Under the pieces are notes generated by a model. That model searched no databases. It saw only the letters and a list, made by a program, of their open reading frames with translations, and was not told the DNA's origin. From Virgibacillus proomii (lineage in GTDB: Bacteria; Bacillota; Bacilli; Bacillales; Amphibacillaceae): DNA of 64,000 nt. Location of the stretch: positions 124,001 through 188,000 of the forward strand of contig NZ_JAHLNO010000028.1 in NCBI RefSeq assembly GCF_018916875.1, in the 5' to 3' direction. The stretch's first letter is position 1; the number at the start of each line of letters is the position of its first letter. The translations under genes were made by a program, and so were the position numbers. Shown one piece after another: positions 37,353-47,037 of this stretch.

Positions 37353-38537
37353 ATGTGTTTTTTGAAATCAATAAGAAAATTAGTATATATAAATTTGAAG
37401 AAATTGTATAAAGTATGTTTTTTAATTTCAGGGAAATTACCAGTAATGAAAAAAACAATTGTTTTTGAAAGTTTTTTAGGAAAGCAATATAGTGATAATC
37501 CAAGGGCCATTTATGAATATATGATTAAGCATAAAAAGGAATATAGAATGTACTGGAGTTTTGATAAACACCAATTTAAGTATTATAAAAATAAAGAACT
37601 TAAAGCAATCAAGAGATTTTCCTTTAAATGGTTAATAATAATGTCAAGGGCTGAATATTGGGTAACAAACAGCAGGTTACCTTTATGGATAATAAAACCA
37701 AAACATACTAAGTATATCCAAACATGGCATGGAACCCCTTTAAAAAAGCTTGCAGCTGATATGGATGAAGTGCATATGCCTGGAACTTCTACTAAGAGGT
37801 ATAAGTATAATTTTTTAAAAGAAGCAAGTAAATGGGATTATTTAATCTCTCCTAACAATTACTCAACAAAAATTTTTAAAAGAGCTTTTCAATTTAATAA
37901 AAAACTAGTTGAATCTGGTTACCCTAGAAATGACAATTTATATAATTTTAATAGCATAAAAAAAATTGAAGAATTAAAAAAATCTATGAATCTTCCCGTT
38001 AATAAAAAAATTATTTTATATGCCCCTACTTGGAGAGACAATCAGTACTATTCGAAGGGGAAATATAAATTTAATATTAAAATGAATTTAGACAAAATGA
38101 TGGAGAGTTTAAAAAATCAATATATCATTCTATTAAGATTACATTACTTAGTTTCCGAGAGTATAAATTTAAAACCATATTCTGGTTTCATTTTCGATTT
38201 TTCTAGTTATGAAGATATAAGGGAGCTATATTTGGTATCTGATTTATTAATAACTGACTATTCATCCGTGTTTTTTGATTATGCAAATTTGAAACGTCCC
38301 ATTATTTTTTATGTTTATGATTTAGAAAACTATAGAGACAAATTGCGTGGTTTTTATCTTAATTTGGAGGAAAAAGCACCTGGTCCATTGGTGAAAAATA
38401 CCGATGAATTAATATATGAAATAAGATCAATTAATAATAATAAATATAGTGAAGTACTTTCAAATTTCCATAATGAATTTTGTTCTTTGGAAGACGGAAT
38501 GTCGAGTAAAAGAGTTGTTGAACAAATTTTTAATTGA
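37353..38537 (+). CDS. CDP-glycerol glycerophosphotransferase (TagF-like, stand-alone)
   Basis: 394 residues comprising only the glycerophosphotransferase fold: VFESFLGKQYSDNPRAIYEY, His126 in QTWHGTPLKKLA, SPNNYSTKIFKRAF, SGYPRNDNL, LYAPTWRD, His264 in RLHYLV, and LLITDYSSVFFDYANLKRPIIFY. WHGTPLKK and RLHY class it with polymerases rather than TagB. The start is ATG 37353, ten bases after AAGGAG; the ATG at 37317 inside the upstream gene lacks a site. Last gene of the cluster. Likely adds glycerol phosphate to the same or a second teichoic acid polymer. Confidence 0.87.
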   Translation: MCFLKSIRKLVYINLKKLYKVCFLISGKLPVMKKTIVFESFLGKQYSDNPRAIYEYMIKHKKEYRMYWSFDKHQFKYYKNKELKAIKRFSFKWLIIMSRAEYWVTNSRLPLWIIKPKHTKYIQTWHGTPLKKLAADMDEVHMPGTSTKRYKYNFLKEASKWDYLISPNNYSTKIFKRAFQFNKKLVESGYPRNDNLYNFNSIKKIEELKKSMNLPVNKKIILYAPTWRDNQYYSKGKYKFNIKMNLDKMMESLKNQYIILLRLHYLVSESINLKPYSGFIFDFSSYEDIRELYLVSDLLITDYSSVFFDYANLKRPIIFYVYDLENYRDKLRGFYLNLEEKAPGPLVKNTDELIYEIRSINNNKYSEVLSNFHNEFCSLEDGMSSKRVVEQIFN

Positions 38538-38871
38538 TATATCGGAACAAAACATTATATTCGATAAAATAAAAGTAAGAAATCCTCACTAAGCTATTTA
38601 TGTAGATAGGAGGATTATGCAAACCTGATTGGTATGTTAAACTTCTTGGGTTGAATACTCACATTATTCTGAGGCGAGTCTCTAATGTAAGAGATCTTAT
38701 CATAATTAAGAAACCCAAAAGTTTATTTTTTTACACTAGTGATGCATTAATAATTCTTGGAAATTAGAAATAATCATTGTCTTGGAAATTTGTATTTAGT
38801 ACATAAAAAGGACCTTTATAATTGAAAGTACAGGTGTTTTCCTATCCAAAACCAACATAAAGGACAACAGT

Positions 38872-39860
38872 ATGAACAAGAATACACAATTATCTTCATT
38901 TGGTAAATGGGTTGTGCCCATAAATACAAAAAAGTTCGTGAAGAGATTAGAACTCAAGGGCTGGATAAATATACTAAGAACTGACAACCGTAGCTTTTAT
39001 CTAGCTATTCTTGTATGCTCATCTTAAAAAGATAAAAAGTCTTCATGAATAAAATGCGAACTAGCAGACAACTATCCTTAACCACGAATTAGCCTTTGAA
39101 TGGATTAGTGTCCCATAATCATTGCATGAAAATTAAAAACTTGACCCTGATCTTTTTTTGAGGATCTCCTGGAACTTGTTCAGCTCATTAACATAAAGAT
39201 GAAGTTTAAAAAATTCATCTTCCAGTTAGATCATCGATTCAAGTACGATGCAGGTGAATTTAACACGCTATAATTGGACATCGTTTCGTAAAACAAAAGC
39301 AGGTGTAAGGCTTTAGCTGTGTTATGTTGACCAGACACGGTAATCTAGAAGCAAGGATTACGAATACGAGCGAACACGATCGAAATCAATTGGAAATCCT
39401 CGTAAGTGATAAAGATGCTATGTACATACTTGTTCGATCGAGGGTATATTGATAATGAGCGTTCCCGAAGGTAGCCCGGTGATATCTACCAAACAAAACC
39501 GTTGTGAGAATGTTTTTCGAATTTTCGTAACCAACAATATTAAAGGGAATTTACTTCGACTGATTACATGTTTTGATCTAACAGCTAAAGAAATTAATGA
39601 CTCAAGATGGAGGCTATCGAACTATTTTTTAAATGGCTAAAACAAGAACGTAGAAAATCAAAACATTCTTCGGGTAATGGGCAGGCGGTACATAATCAAC
39701 TTTTTCTAGCCATTAATAGCCTATTGTCTATATAAACTTGTAAGGCTTGAAATGAAAAGTAAGCGAACACTTCTACAAATTACAAACTGGCTAAAAGCAA
39801 TGTGGTGGAGACCTGGAAGAGTTTGGATCTGCTACTTTGATGAGGGGATCCTTGAAACGG
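38872..39860 (+). pseudogene. Decayed IS4-family transposase (IS4Bsu1-like)
   Basis: Broken frames that can be read in order as parts of a DDE transposase: MNKNTQLSSFGKWVVPINTK (38872), LELKGWINILRT, KAGVRL-type text near 39290, DNERS near 39450, then ISTKQNRCENVFRIF and NIKGNLLRLITCFDLTAKEI (39490-39600), FKWLKQE, and SKRTLLQITNWLKAMWWRPG (39755-39820). Many stops and frameshifts. The first 330 bases after the teichoic acid cluster (38538-38871) hold only a weak ATCCTC/GAGGAT hairpin. Confidence 0.75.
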
Positions 39861-40212
39861 GTTAGTTGTTATACGATTTAGGTTATTTGTATAATAGTGC
39901 CAAATGGACAGTAAACAATCAATCTCCTGTTTTTAACTTTTGTGCAACATTAGTATTTTTAGTATCTAAAATTCTAAGAACTAGTATGTGTTTTAAAAAG
40001 TTAACTTATATGTTTTACATTTAAAATTTACTATATATATCCGATATAACGTATAGAATGATACTAGTATAGTTTCATTTCATAGACACAACTTAGTTAA
40101 GTCATTACAATCAACTTAGGGAGATGTATCCAGTGAAACATAAAAATAATAATCGTTACAATACTTATGTTTACATACCAAAAGATAGTCAATTACTCTT
40201 TTGAAAGAAAAT

Positions 40213-40570
40213 GACGATTGAACTCATTAATAAAAGCGTTAGAAAAAGCATGTAACACATAGAAACCAGATGAGGGTTTAATCTACCACTCAGAACTGAG
40301 TAATAGACAAGTGATGAGTTTTCGAAAATCATTAAAAGAACGAAATGAAAATTCCTTCAACCATGAGGCCTTATGACAACACTTTATTAAATCCTTTCAT
40401 GCCATTTTAAAGAAAGAAAATCATGCCGAATACCTTGACTATTATACTGCTAAAAGTACTAATAAACTAGCATTATTTCAATATATTGAAGACTGGTATA
40501 ACTGTAAAAGAATTGGATGTAAGTATTAAATATAAAAAATGTCGCAATGAATTTGAGGATGGGATAAAAG
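40213..40570 (+). pseudogene. Decayed IS3-family (IS150-type) orfB fragment
   Basis: Reads ELINKALEKACNT, then KPDEGLIYHSELS, SFRKSLKERNENSF, FHAILKKENHAEYLDYYTAK and ALFQYIEDWYNCKRI, matching the end of IS3-family integrases (HSDRGSQYTS... ESFHAILKKE... YIEGWYNRKRIH). The catalytic Asp is mutated (HSEL for HSDR) and there are stops. Flanks 39861-40212 and 40571-41141 show no further recognisable gene. Confidence 0.72.
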
Positions 40571-41141
40571 ATGTCGTATCATAATGAAACTTGCTTTAGA
40601 GCACGGCATACATGAAGAGACGGGCATAGTGGTCTTTATGACATTAGCATAAATTTAAATATGGCTAGGCTTATTGGCATAGAAGTCGTAACCGTACAGG
40701 CTGCGTCAAGCCACAAGGGTTTTAGTAAAAATGATTTTCAATGAGCAAACTAAAATTTAATTTTGTGTCCAAAATATTGACGTAGATTCATTATCTTTCT
40801 ACTGATTTAATTCAAGCAGGATATTAAGAGAGTTCATTCGTGTCATTTGAAACAGCTATCAATCATTAATTAGTACATGAACTAACAGTGTTTCTCGATT
40901 ACAAATAGTAAAGTGTTCACTCTGGTAATACTAGAAACGGCAATTAATATAGTTATAACTATTTAGATTTGAGAAGAGCATTTTAAGCCTTCTATAATAA
41001 GTCATTTAGGGAATGTGAGAATGGACTTAACTTATGGTTAACAACTTCACTATAAAGTGGGAGGGATACAATTAAAATAGTTTGTAGAATTAGAAGTAAG
41101 TGCTAGAAGTTAGTTCTAAACATTGTAAGAGGTGAGGTATT

Positions 41142-43175
41142 ATGAAAAAAAGAATATTTTTATTTACGCTAATTATGATAATGATTAGTATAGGGTTTTC
41201 AAGTCAAGCTTTTGGTGAAAGCTTTCAAGAGGAGAGTAAGAATTCAGCGTTCAATAAAGCGGGGATTGAAAATAATGAACAATCAGATGAAAAAGTTATA
41301 CATAAGAATAGTGCTTCTCATAAGACACCCCAAGAAAGTAGCACAAGCAAATTAGGACATATAAGGAATGCGAGTGCAAAAATATATAAAAGTATAGGTG
41401 ATGAAACTACAAGTATACAGGCAGGAAGTAAGTATACAGGGAAGGTTTATTATATAAAGAAGCAAGCAAAATTAAATGGAAAAACGTATTATTTAATCAG
41501 TACTGTAGCCAGTGCTAGTAAAGGGGTAATTGGTTGGGTAAAGTCAGAAGACATTTGGGCGCAGGAACATGTAGCTGTAGATCATAAAAATAAGACACTA
41601 TATTTGAAAGGAACTGGTTGGGCGTATACAGATGCTTGGGGATCAACGAAGGATGTTATTTATAATGATTTAAGACCGTTTAAGAATCAGGAGTTTAAAG
41701 TAAATCTAACTGAAAAAGTAGGAGATGCGATCTGGTATCGAGGTTTTTTAAACGGGAAGAAAGTTTGGATTCAAGCTTATAATGTAATATCTCCCCAAGA
41801 AAGTAGCACAAGCAAATTAGGACATATAAGGAATGCGAGTGCAAAAATATATAAAAGTATAGGTGATGAAACTACAAGTATACAGGCAGGAAGTAAGTAT
41901 ACAGGGAAGGTTTATTATATAAAGAAGCAAGCAAAATTAAATGGAAAAACGTATTATTTAATCAGTACTGTAGCCAGTGCTAGTAAAGGGGTAATTGGTT
42001 GGGTAAAGTCAGAAGACATTTGGGCGCAGGAACATGTAGCTGTAGATCATAAAAATAAGACACTATATTTGAAAGGAACTGGTTGGGCGTATACAGATGC
42101 TTGGGGATCGACGAAGGATGTTATTTATAATGATTTAAGACCGTTTAAGAATCAGGAGTTTAAAGTAAATCTAACTGAAAAAGTAGGAGATGCGATCTGG
42201 TATCGAGGTTTTTTAAACGGGAAGAAAGTTTGGATTCAAGCTTATAATGTAACTCCTATTAATGAGTGGTATTCTAACTATAATTTGACTCTTAATAAAA
42301 TGATTGACATCCAAATGGCAGCAAGCCCTAAAACCGATAAGAGTTATAAATTATGGATAAGGGAAGATGCATTTGCTACAATCAGTGGCGGTAGAGGATT
42401 AGTAAAGAGTAATACTAACTGGAATTTGAGAAGAGGACCAAGTGTAACATATTCTGTAGGAGAAATTGTATCAGGAGGCACATCGTTACCATTATATTCA
42501 AGTGCTAAAGGAAGTGATGGTTATACTTGGTATCATGTCAAAAATACTGTAGGTTGGGTAACTCCAGACAAAAAAGATACAGCTTATTATTTAAATCCCA
42601 ATAACTTTTTAAATAGTTTAAAAGAAAAAATGCAATTTTTAAGTTTGTCTAAAAGTGCAAATATTGATATAAACGAAGTAAATGAGAAAATTCTTAAGGG
42701 AAAGGGTATTCTTGAGGGAAGAGCACAAGCTTTTGTAGAAGGTGCAAAATTATACGGAATTAATGAAATTTATTTAATTGCTCATGCCTTATTAGAAACA
42801 GGAAATGGTACGTCAAAGCTAGCAACCGGGGTTAAACACAATGGAAAAACAGTCTATAATATGTATGGGATAGGAGCTAAAGACAGTTGCCCTTTAGAGT
42901 GTGGAAAAAGCTATGCATATAGCCAAGGATGGTTTACTCCAGAACTTGCAATAAAAGGTGGAGCTAAATTTGTAGCTGAAAATTATATAAGTGTTGGTCA
43001 GGATACACTTTATAAAATGAGATGGAATCCTTCATTTGCAGCAAAAAATGGATATGCTTATCATCAATATGCAACTGATATAGGTTGGGCTTATAAGCAA
43101 ACTAAAAGAATGTACGATATTTATATTTTATTAGATTCATATACTTTAATTTTTGATATACCTAAATATAGATAA
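41142..43175 (+). CDS. Secreted GW/SH3 autolysin, GH73 glucosaminidase
   Basis: Peptidoglycan hydrolase cutting the glycan chain. Order: signal peptide (1-27), spacer, four GW modules in two almost identical 155-residue blocks (about 63-372), an SH3-like module (about 415-485; TNWNLRRGPSVTYS), and a GH73 domain (about 525-670) with catalytic Glu552 in AHALLETGNGTS and YNMYGIGAKDSCP. GW modules bind lipoteichoic acid and keep the enzyme at the cell surface. 677 residues. ATG with AGAGGTGAGG upstream. It stands alone within transposon debris. LytD/Atl glucosaminidase is the nearest type. Confidence 0.9.
   Translation: MKKRIFLFTLIMIMISIGFSSQAFGESFQEESKNSAFNKAGIENNEQSDEKVIHKNSASHKTPQESSTSKLGHIRNASAKIYKSIGDETTSIQAGSKYTGKVYYIKKQAKLNGKTYYLISTVASASKGVIGWVKSEDIWAQEHVAVDHKNKTLYLKGTGWAYTDAWGSTKDVIYNDLRPFKNQEFKVNLTEKVGDAIWYRGFLNGKKVWIQAYNVISPQESSTSKLGHIRNASAKIYKSIGDETTSIQAGSKYTGKVYYIKKQAKLNGKTYYLISTVASASKGVIGWVKSEDIWAQEHVAVDHKNKTLYLKGTGWAYTDAWGSTKDVIYNDLRPFKNQEFKVNLTEKVGDAIWYRGFLNGKKVWIQAYNVTPINEWYSNYNLTLNKMIDIQMAASPKTDKSYKLWIREDAFATISGGRGLVKSNTNWNLRRGPSVTYSVGEIVSGGTSLPLYSSAKGSDGYTWYHVKNTVGWVTPDKKDTAYYLNPNNFLNSLKEKMQFLSLSKSANIDINEVNEKILKGKGILEGRAQAFVEGAKLYGINEIYLIAHALLETGNGTSKLATGVKHNGKTVYNMYGIGAKDSCPLECGKSYAYSQGWFTPELAIKGGAKFVAENYISVGQDTLYKMRWNPSFAAKNGYAYHQYATDIGWAYKQTKRMYDIYILLDSYTLIFDIPKYR
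41328..42251 (+). repeat. 465-bp tandem duplication inside the autolysin gene
   Basis: Two consecutive blocks with a 465-base period (starts 41328 and 41793), each coding two GW modules. I could find one base difference (GGATCAACG versus GGATCGACG), silent or nearly so. This indicates recent duplication or ongoing gene conversion, and copy number could vary between strains. Confidence 0.93.
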
Positions 43176-43463
43176 TCTGTTCTTGAGTTTAAAGTTCAGT
43201 GTAAATAAATTGCACTTAGGTTAAGAATCAGTTCCCCTAATGAAGTAATTTAGAGCCATCTTTGTTATTGAAAGGTTCATGACTTTTATCGTATTACTTA
43301 TGCAGTAATCATTCTTTACGTGGAGGTTGTGGTGAGCAAGTTCATAATTACTTTTTAACCTAAAACTCTATTCGTAAGCTCAATTCAAGCCTACTCGGGA
43401 GTATAAACTATTTGTGTAAATGGGAATTGCAAACAATAAAATAGAAAGGATTTACGTGGAGAG

Positions 43464-43487
43464 GCGGGTGTGATATGCCCGCTTTTG
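43464..43487 (+). terminator. Possible terminator after the autolysin gene
   Basis: GCGGG pairs with CCCGC around a nine-base loop and is followed by TTTTGC. It lies 290 bases after the stop; the interval 43176-43463 has nothing else I recognise. Confidence 0.5.
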
Positions 43488-43638
43488 CATTGGGGATAGC
43501 TTTTTTTTAGGCGCTATATTAAATATGGTGGTGTCCCTTATTAAAATAAGGGATAGATAGCCAGATAAAAAAAATACACTCTCCCCTCTCTTTTGATAAC
43601 TTTGAGTGATGGACAAAAGGTAAAGGAGAGGGAAAAGA

Positions 43639-43920
43639 GTGCAAGATCATTTTATCGTAGAGTTATTGAGAATTATAGACAAACATGTGGACGTATGGAA
43701 TATGGAAAAAGGTTCAGATAAATGGTGCATCGAACTTCATACCAAAGTTAAAAAACAAAAATGCCCATTCTGTAAGGAACATAACCAAGCAAATTCATAG
43801 CTATCGAAAGCAGTCTATACAGGGGCCGATCGTAGCCAATACACCTGTAAAAATAATTAAAGAAAAGACGATACTTGTGTACACATTGTCGTCGTACCTT
43901 TTATGAACGATTTCAATGAA
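43639..43920 (+). pseudogene. ISL3-family transposase N-terminal fragment
   Basis: GTG start with AAAGGAGAGGG upstream, reading QDHFIVELLRIIDKHVDVW and KCPFCKE, then after frameshifts KQIHSYRKQSIQGPIVANTP and a CTHCRRTFYERF zinc-finger piece. This is the N-terminal zinc-ribbon region of ISL3 transposases (CPxC ... RRYxCxxCxxxFYE). It stops abruptly where IS66 sequence begins. Confidence 0.72.
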
Positions 43921-45185
43921 ACGGAAGTAACAACTGGTTCGACTGTTGAGGAACCAACGGTCGAAACGATTACCTATAAGCGTAAAAAGCAAAACGGACA
44001 GCAAGATAATCAACTAGAGAACCTACCGAAGGAAACGATCGAGTATCGTTTATCCGATGAGGAACAGGTCTTTTCGTGTTGCAATGGTTCCCTTCATGCT
44101 ATGAGCACGGGAAGTGCGCCGAGAATAAAAAGTGATTCCCGTGCAAGTGAAAGAGTAGTTGAGCACGTCCGTTAAGTATATAGTTGTCGTCATTGCTAGC
44201 GCAATGACATACAAACACCTATCGTGACAGCAAGTATGCCAGCACCTGTATTACCGAGAAGCCTAGCATCCCCATCCGCCATCGCTTATACCATGAATCA
44301 AAAATATGCGGAGAGCATGCCTCTATATCGACAGGAAAAGCATTTGGAACGCTTCGGCATTTCCATTTCCCGGCAAACGTTGGCGAATTGGATCACTTAT
44401 GGAGCCAATACTTGGCTCTCGCTTATTTATGACCAACTATATGTGCATCTTTTAAACCAAGATAGCGTCCATGCGGATGAAACGACGCTGCAGGTTCTTT
44501 CCGAACTGGAACGGCCTGCCACATCAACATCCTACATGTGGCTGTATCGTACAGGTAGCGATAGTCCTCCTATTGTCCTGTATGATTGTAAACTCGAGCG
44601 AGTAAGCATCCACGTCGCTTTTTGGATGGCTTTCAGGGATATTTACATGTCGATGGGTATGATGGCTACAACGGGCTTCCCAGGTTAACATTGGTTGGGT
44701 ACTGGGCGCATGCGCGTCGAAAATTAACAGATGTCCTCAAGGCATTGCCAGATGATGTGAGTACCTCCAACTTTAAAGCAAAGGAAGGACTTGCCTTCTT
44801 TAATCAACTTTTTACCATTGAACGGCAACTAAAGGATGTTAGCCCTGAAGAGCGTTACGAAAAACGATTAGAGCGCAGCCAGCTAGTGCTGGAGGCTTTT
44901 TCGAAATGGCTACGTGAATAGATATCACGCATCCTGCCAAAAAGCGCACTTGGACAGGCGACCAAATATTGTCGGAATCAGTGGGATCGTTTACGAGGGT
45001 TTCTTCTGGACGTCCGTTTGGAGATCGATAACGAGCGTGGAGAACGAGATCAAGTCCTTCGTTATAGGAAGAAAAAATTGGTTGTTCAGTAATACGGCTA
45101 AAGGAGCAACTTCTAGTGCAATTGTCTATAGTATTATGGAGACCGCAAAGGGAATGGGTTGAACCCATTTCATTGTCTTCAATAC
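43906..45185 (+). pseudogene. IS66-family TnpC transposase, 5'-truncated and frameshifted
   Basis: Consecutive frames give VEEPTVETITYKRKKQNGQQ, LPKETIEYRLSDEEQVFSCC, PIVTASMPAPVLPRSLASPS, YRQEKHLERFGISISRQTLA, DSVHADETTLQVLSE, then a shift at about 44640 to GYLHVDGYDGYNGLP and GYWAHARRKLTDVL, a stop at 44920, and FVIGRKNWLFSNTAKGATSS to the C-terminus. The first 100 or so residues are missing at the ISL3 junction. GC content and codon use are higher than in neighbours, as expected of an acquired element. Confidence 0.85.
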
Positions 45186-45210
45186 TTATTTGATGATCTT
45201 TATATACGTT

Positions 45211-45260
45211 TTCTCTACACCATTTCTCTACACCATTTCTCTACACCATTTCACTACACT
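45211..45260. repeat. 13-bp tandem repeat
   Basis: TTCTCTACACCAT occurs three times in a row plus a degenerate fourth, at the broken end of the TnpA fragment described next. Confidence 0.85.
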
Positions 45261-45326
45261 CAAGCCACTAGCTTTCCAATCTTTGATTAGAGTTTCCCAT
45301 TCTATTCTTTTATTTGATGGCTCCAT
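45228..45326 (-). pseudogene. IS66 accessory protein TnpA, N-terminal fragment
   Basis: On the minus strand ATG (45326) follows CAGGAGG and encodes MEPSNKRIEWETLIKDWKAS GLSVVKWCRE, matching the start of IS66 TnpA/OrfA (EWxxRIxxWKASGxSVxxWC). It ends in the 13-bp repeat after about 30 codons. Its orientation is opposite to the TnpC pseudogene, so it belongs to a rearranged or different IS66 copy. Confidence 0.6.
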
Positions 45327-45737
45327 CGCAAAACCTCCTGAGAATGTAGGCAACTTATTAGAGACCATTATGTGTTTCTTACAAGGCGTAAAGGCTTAAC
45401 AGACTTGGTGACCAGATAAACCTACAAGTATGGACTCAAAACTATCCAATGCTTGATCAGGCTTAGAACTCAAAGAGCAACTTTTTGAAATCTATGAAGA
45501 CAAGTTTGAATATTGATTTTTCACAAAAATTATCTTGAAAAGACAATGATGCTGGCGATTATTTTATATAATTACTGGAAATATTTAGATAAAACTATTA
45601 GTACATTTTTATTATATATAAGGGCATTACTACTATTGAGGATAAGATTTTTATCCGAAATTTTTGATGATAACATTTACCATGTTTATCGGATCTAAAA
45701 ATTGATATTTTATATGATAGGGGATGAGGTAGGCTCT
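45327..45737. other. Non-coding stretch before tagO3
   Basis: AT-rich; no gene recognised. Presumably holds the tagO3 promoter, which I cannot define. Confidence 0.5.
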
Positions 45738-46793
45738 ATGCTAAAAATAGCTTTGCTCACCGCAGTAACCCTGTTATTTTCGCTTATTATAACCCCTTTT
45801 ATTATAGCAATTTCAAAATTCTTGGATGTTAAGGATAAGCCGAATAACAGAAAAGTTCATAAAAACCCTGTTCCTACTTTAGGTGGGTTGAGTATATTTA
45901 TAAGTTTTTTATTGGGAATAACCATCTTACAACCCCAAAGTGATTATCATCTAGCCATTATGTTAGGGGCAACATTAGTTATTATTTTAGGGTTCTTTGA
46001 TGATATTATTGATTTACCGGCAAATTTCAAGTTTGTTGCTCAAATATTTATAGCTTCGTTTGTCGTTTTTTGGGGAGGATTACAGGTGGAATTTGTTAAC
46101 CTTCCTTTTGGGGGACAGATTGAATTTGGGCTACTGAGTTCAGTAATAACAGTATTTTGGATTGTAGGCGTTACCAATGCAATGAATTTAATTGATGGAC
46201 TAGATGGTCTTGCTGCAGGAGTATCTGCAATAGCTTTGTTTACAATTGCCGGAATAGCAGTAAGTATGGGAAATGTATACGTAGTTACTCTAGCATTAGT
46301 GCTATTTTTTAGTACACTTGGGTTTTTGCGATATAATTTTTTCCCTGCAAAAATATTTATGGGAGATACGGGATCTTTATTTTTAGGTTACATGATTTCG
46401 GTGTTGGCATTATTAGGTTTTAAAAGTGTAACGATTGTCTCTTTTCTTATTCCAGTATTTATCTTGGCTGTACCTATATCGGATACACTAATTGCAATTG
46501 TAAGAAGGTATGTGAATAGTCAACCATTATCAAGCCCAGACAGTTCTCATTTGCATCATCGATTATTACAGATGGGTTTTTCGCATAAACAGACAGTATT
46601 ATTAATTTATGCATTGAGCACTATGTTCAGCGCCGCCGGTATTTTATTTTCAATGGCAACATTGTGGGGGGGAATAGTCATTTTTGTTATTTCAATGGTG
46701 TCCCTCCAATTGCTAATTGAAAATCTTGAGTTGATCAGTAGCAATTATAAGCCATTGACCAATTTTTTAAAAGCATTAAAACATAAATTGTAA
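45738..46793 (+). CDS. tagO: Undecaprenyl-phosphate GlcNAc-1-phosphate transferase, copy 3
   Basis: Third member of the TagO/WecA family in the window. About 351 residues, ten helices, with NNRKVHKNPVPTLGGLSIF, GFFDDIIDLP, NAMNLIDGLDGLAAG, KIFMGDTGSLFLGYMISV and SSHLHHRLLQMGFSH intact. PTLGG replaces PRLGG of the other two. I use ATG 45738 with GAGGT seven bases upstream rather than TTG 45702. It converges on two LCP ligase genes, a frequent neighbour of wall-polymer initiators. Confidence 0.9.
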   Translation: MLKIALLTAVTLLFSLIITPFIIAISKFLDVKDKPNNRKVHKNPVPTLGGLSIFISFLLGITILQPQSDYHLAIMLGATLVIILGFFDDIIDLPANFKFVAQIFIASFVVFWGGLQVEFVNLPFGGQIEFGLLSSVITVFWIVGVTNAMNLIDGLDGLAAGVSAIALFTIAGIAVSMGNVYVVTLALVLFFSTLGFLRYNFFPAKIFMGDTGSLFLGYMISVLALLGFKSVTIVSFLIPVFILAVPISDTLIAIVRRYVNSQPLSSPDSSHLHHRLLQMGFSHKQTVLLIYALSTMFSAAGILFSMATLWGGIVIFVISMVSLQLLIENLELISSNYKPLTNFLKALKHKL

Positions 46794-46871
46794 AGTCTAA
46801 CTCAAATAGTTAGAAGCTTTAAAGCATAAGAACAATGTTAGAACATAAATATCGTTTTCACAAATAAAAAT

Positions 46872-46916
46872 AGGTTCGTTAATCTTTGGACGATAAAACC
46901 AAAAATTAACGAACCT
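46872..46916. terminator. Bidirectional terminator between tagO3 and LCP gene
   Basis: AGGTTCGTTAAT pairs with ATTAACGAACCT around a 21-base loop; the sequence is AT-rich on both outer sides, fitting two convergent transcripts. Confidence 0.75.
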
Positions 46917-47037
46917 TATACTTTTATCTTTTTAAAAAGTAAAATAAAATCTGAATGTACTTATACCTTGTTAATTTGCTTTCTAATATCAACGAAGTAA
47001 CGTGAATTTTGCACACACCTATGTGTGTATTTGGCTT

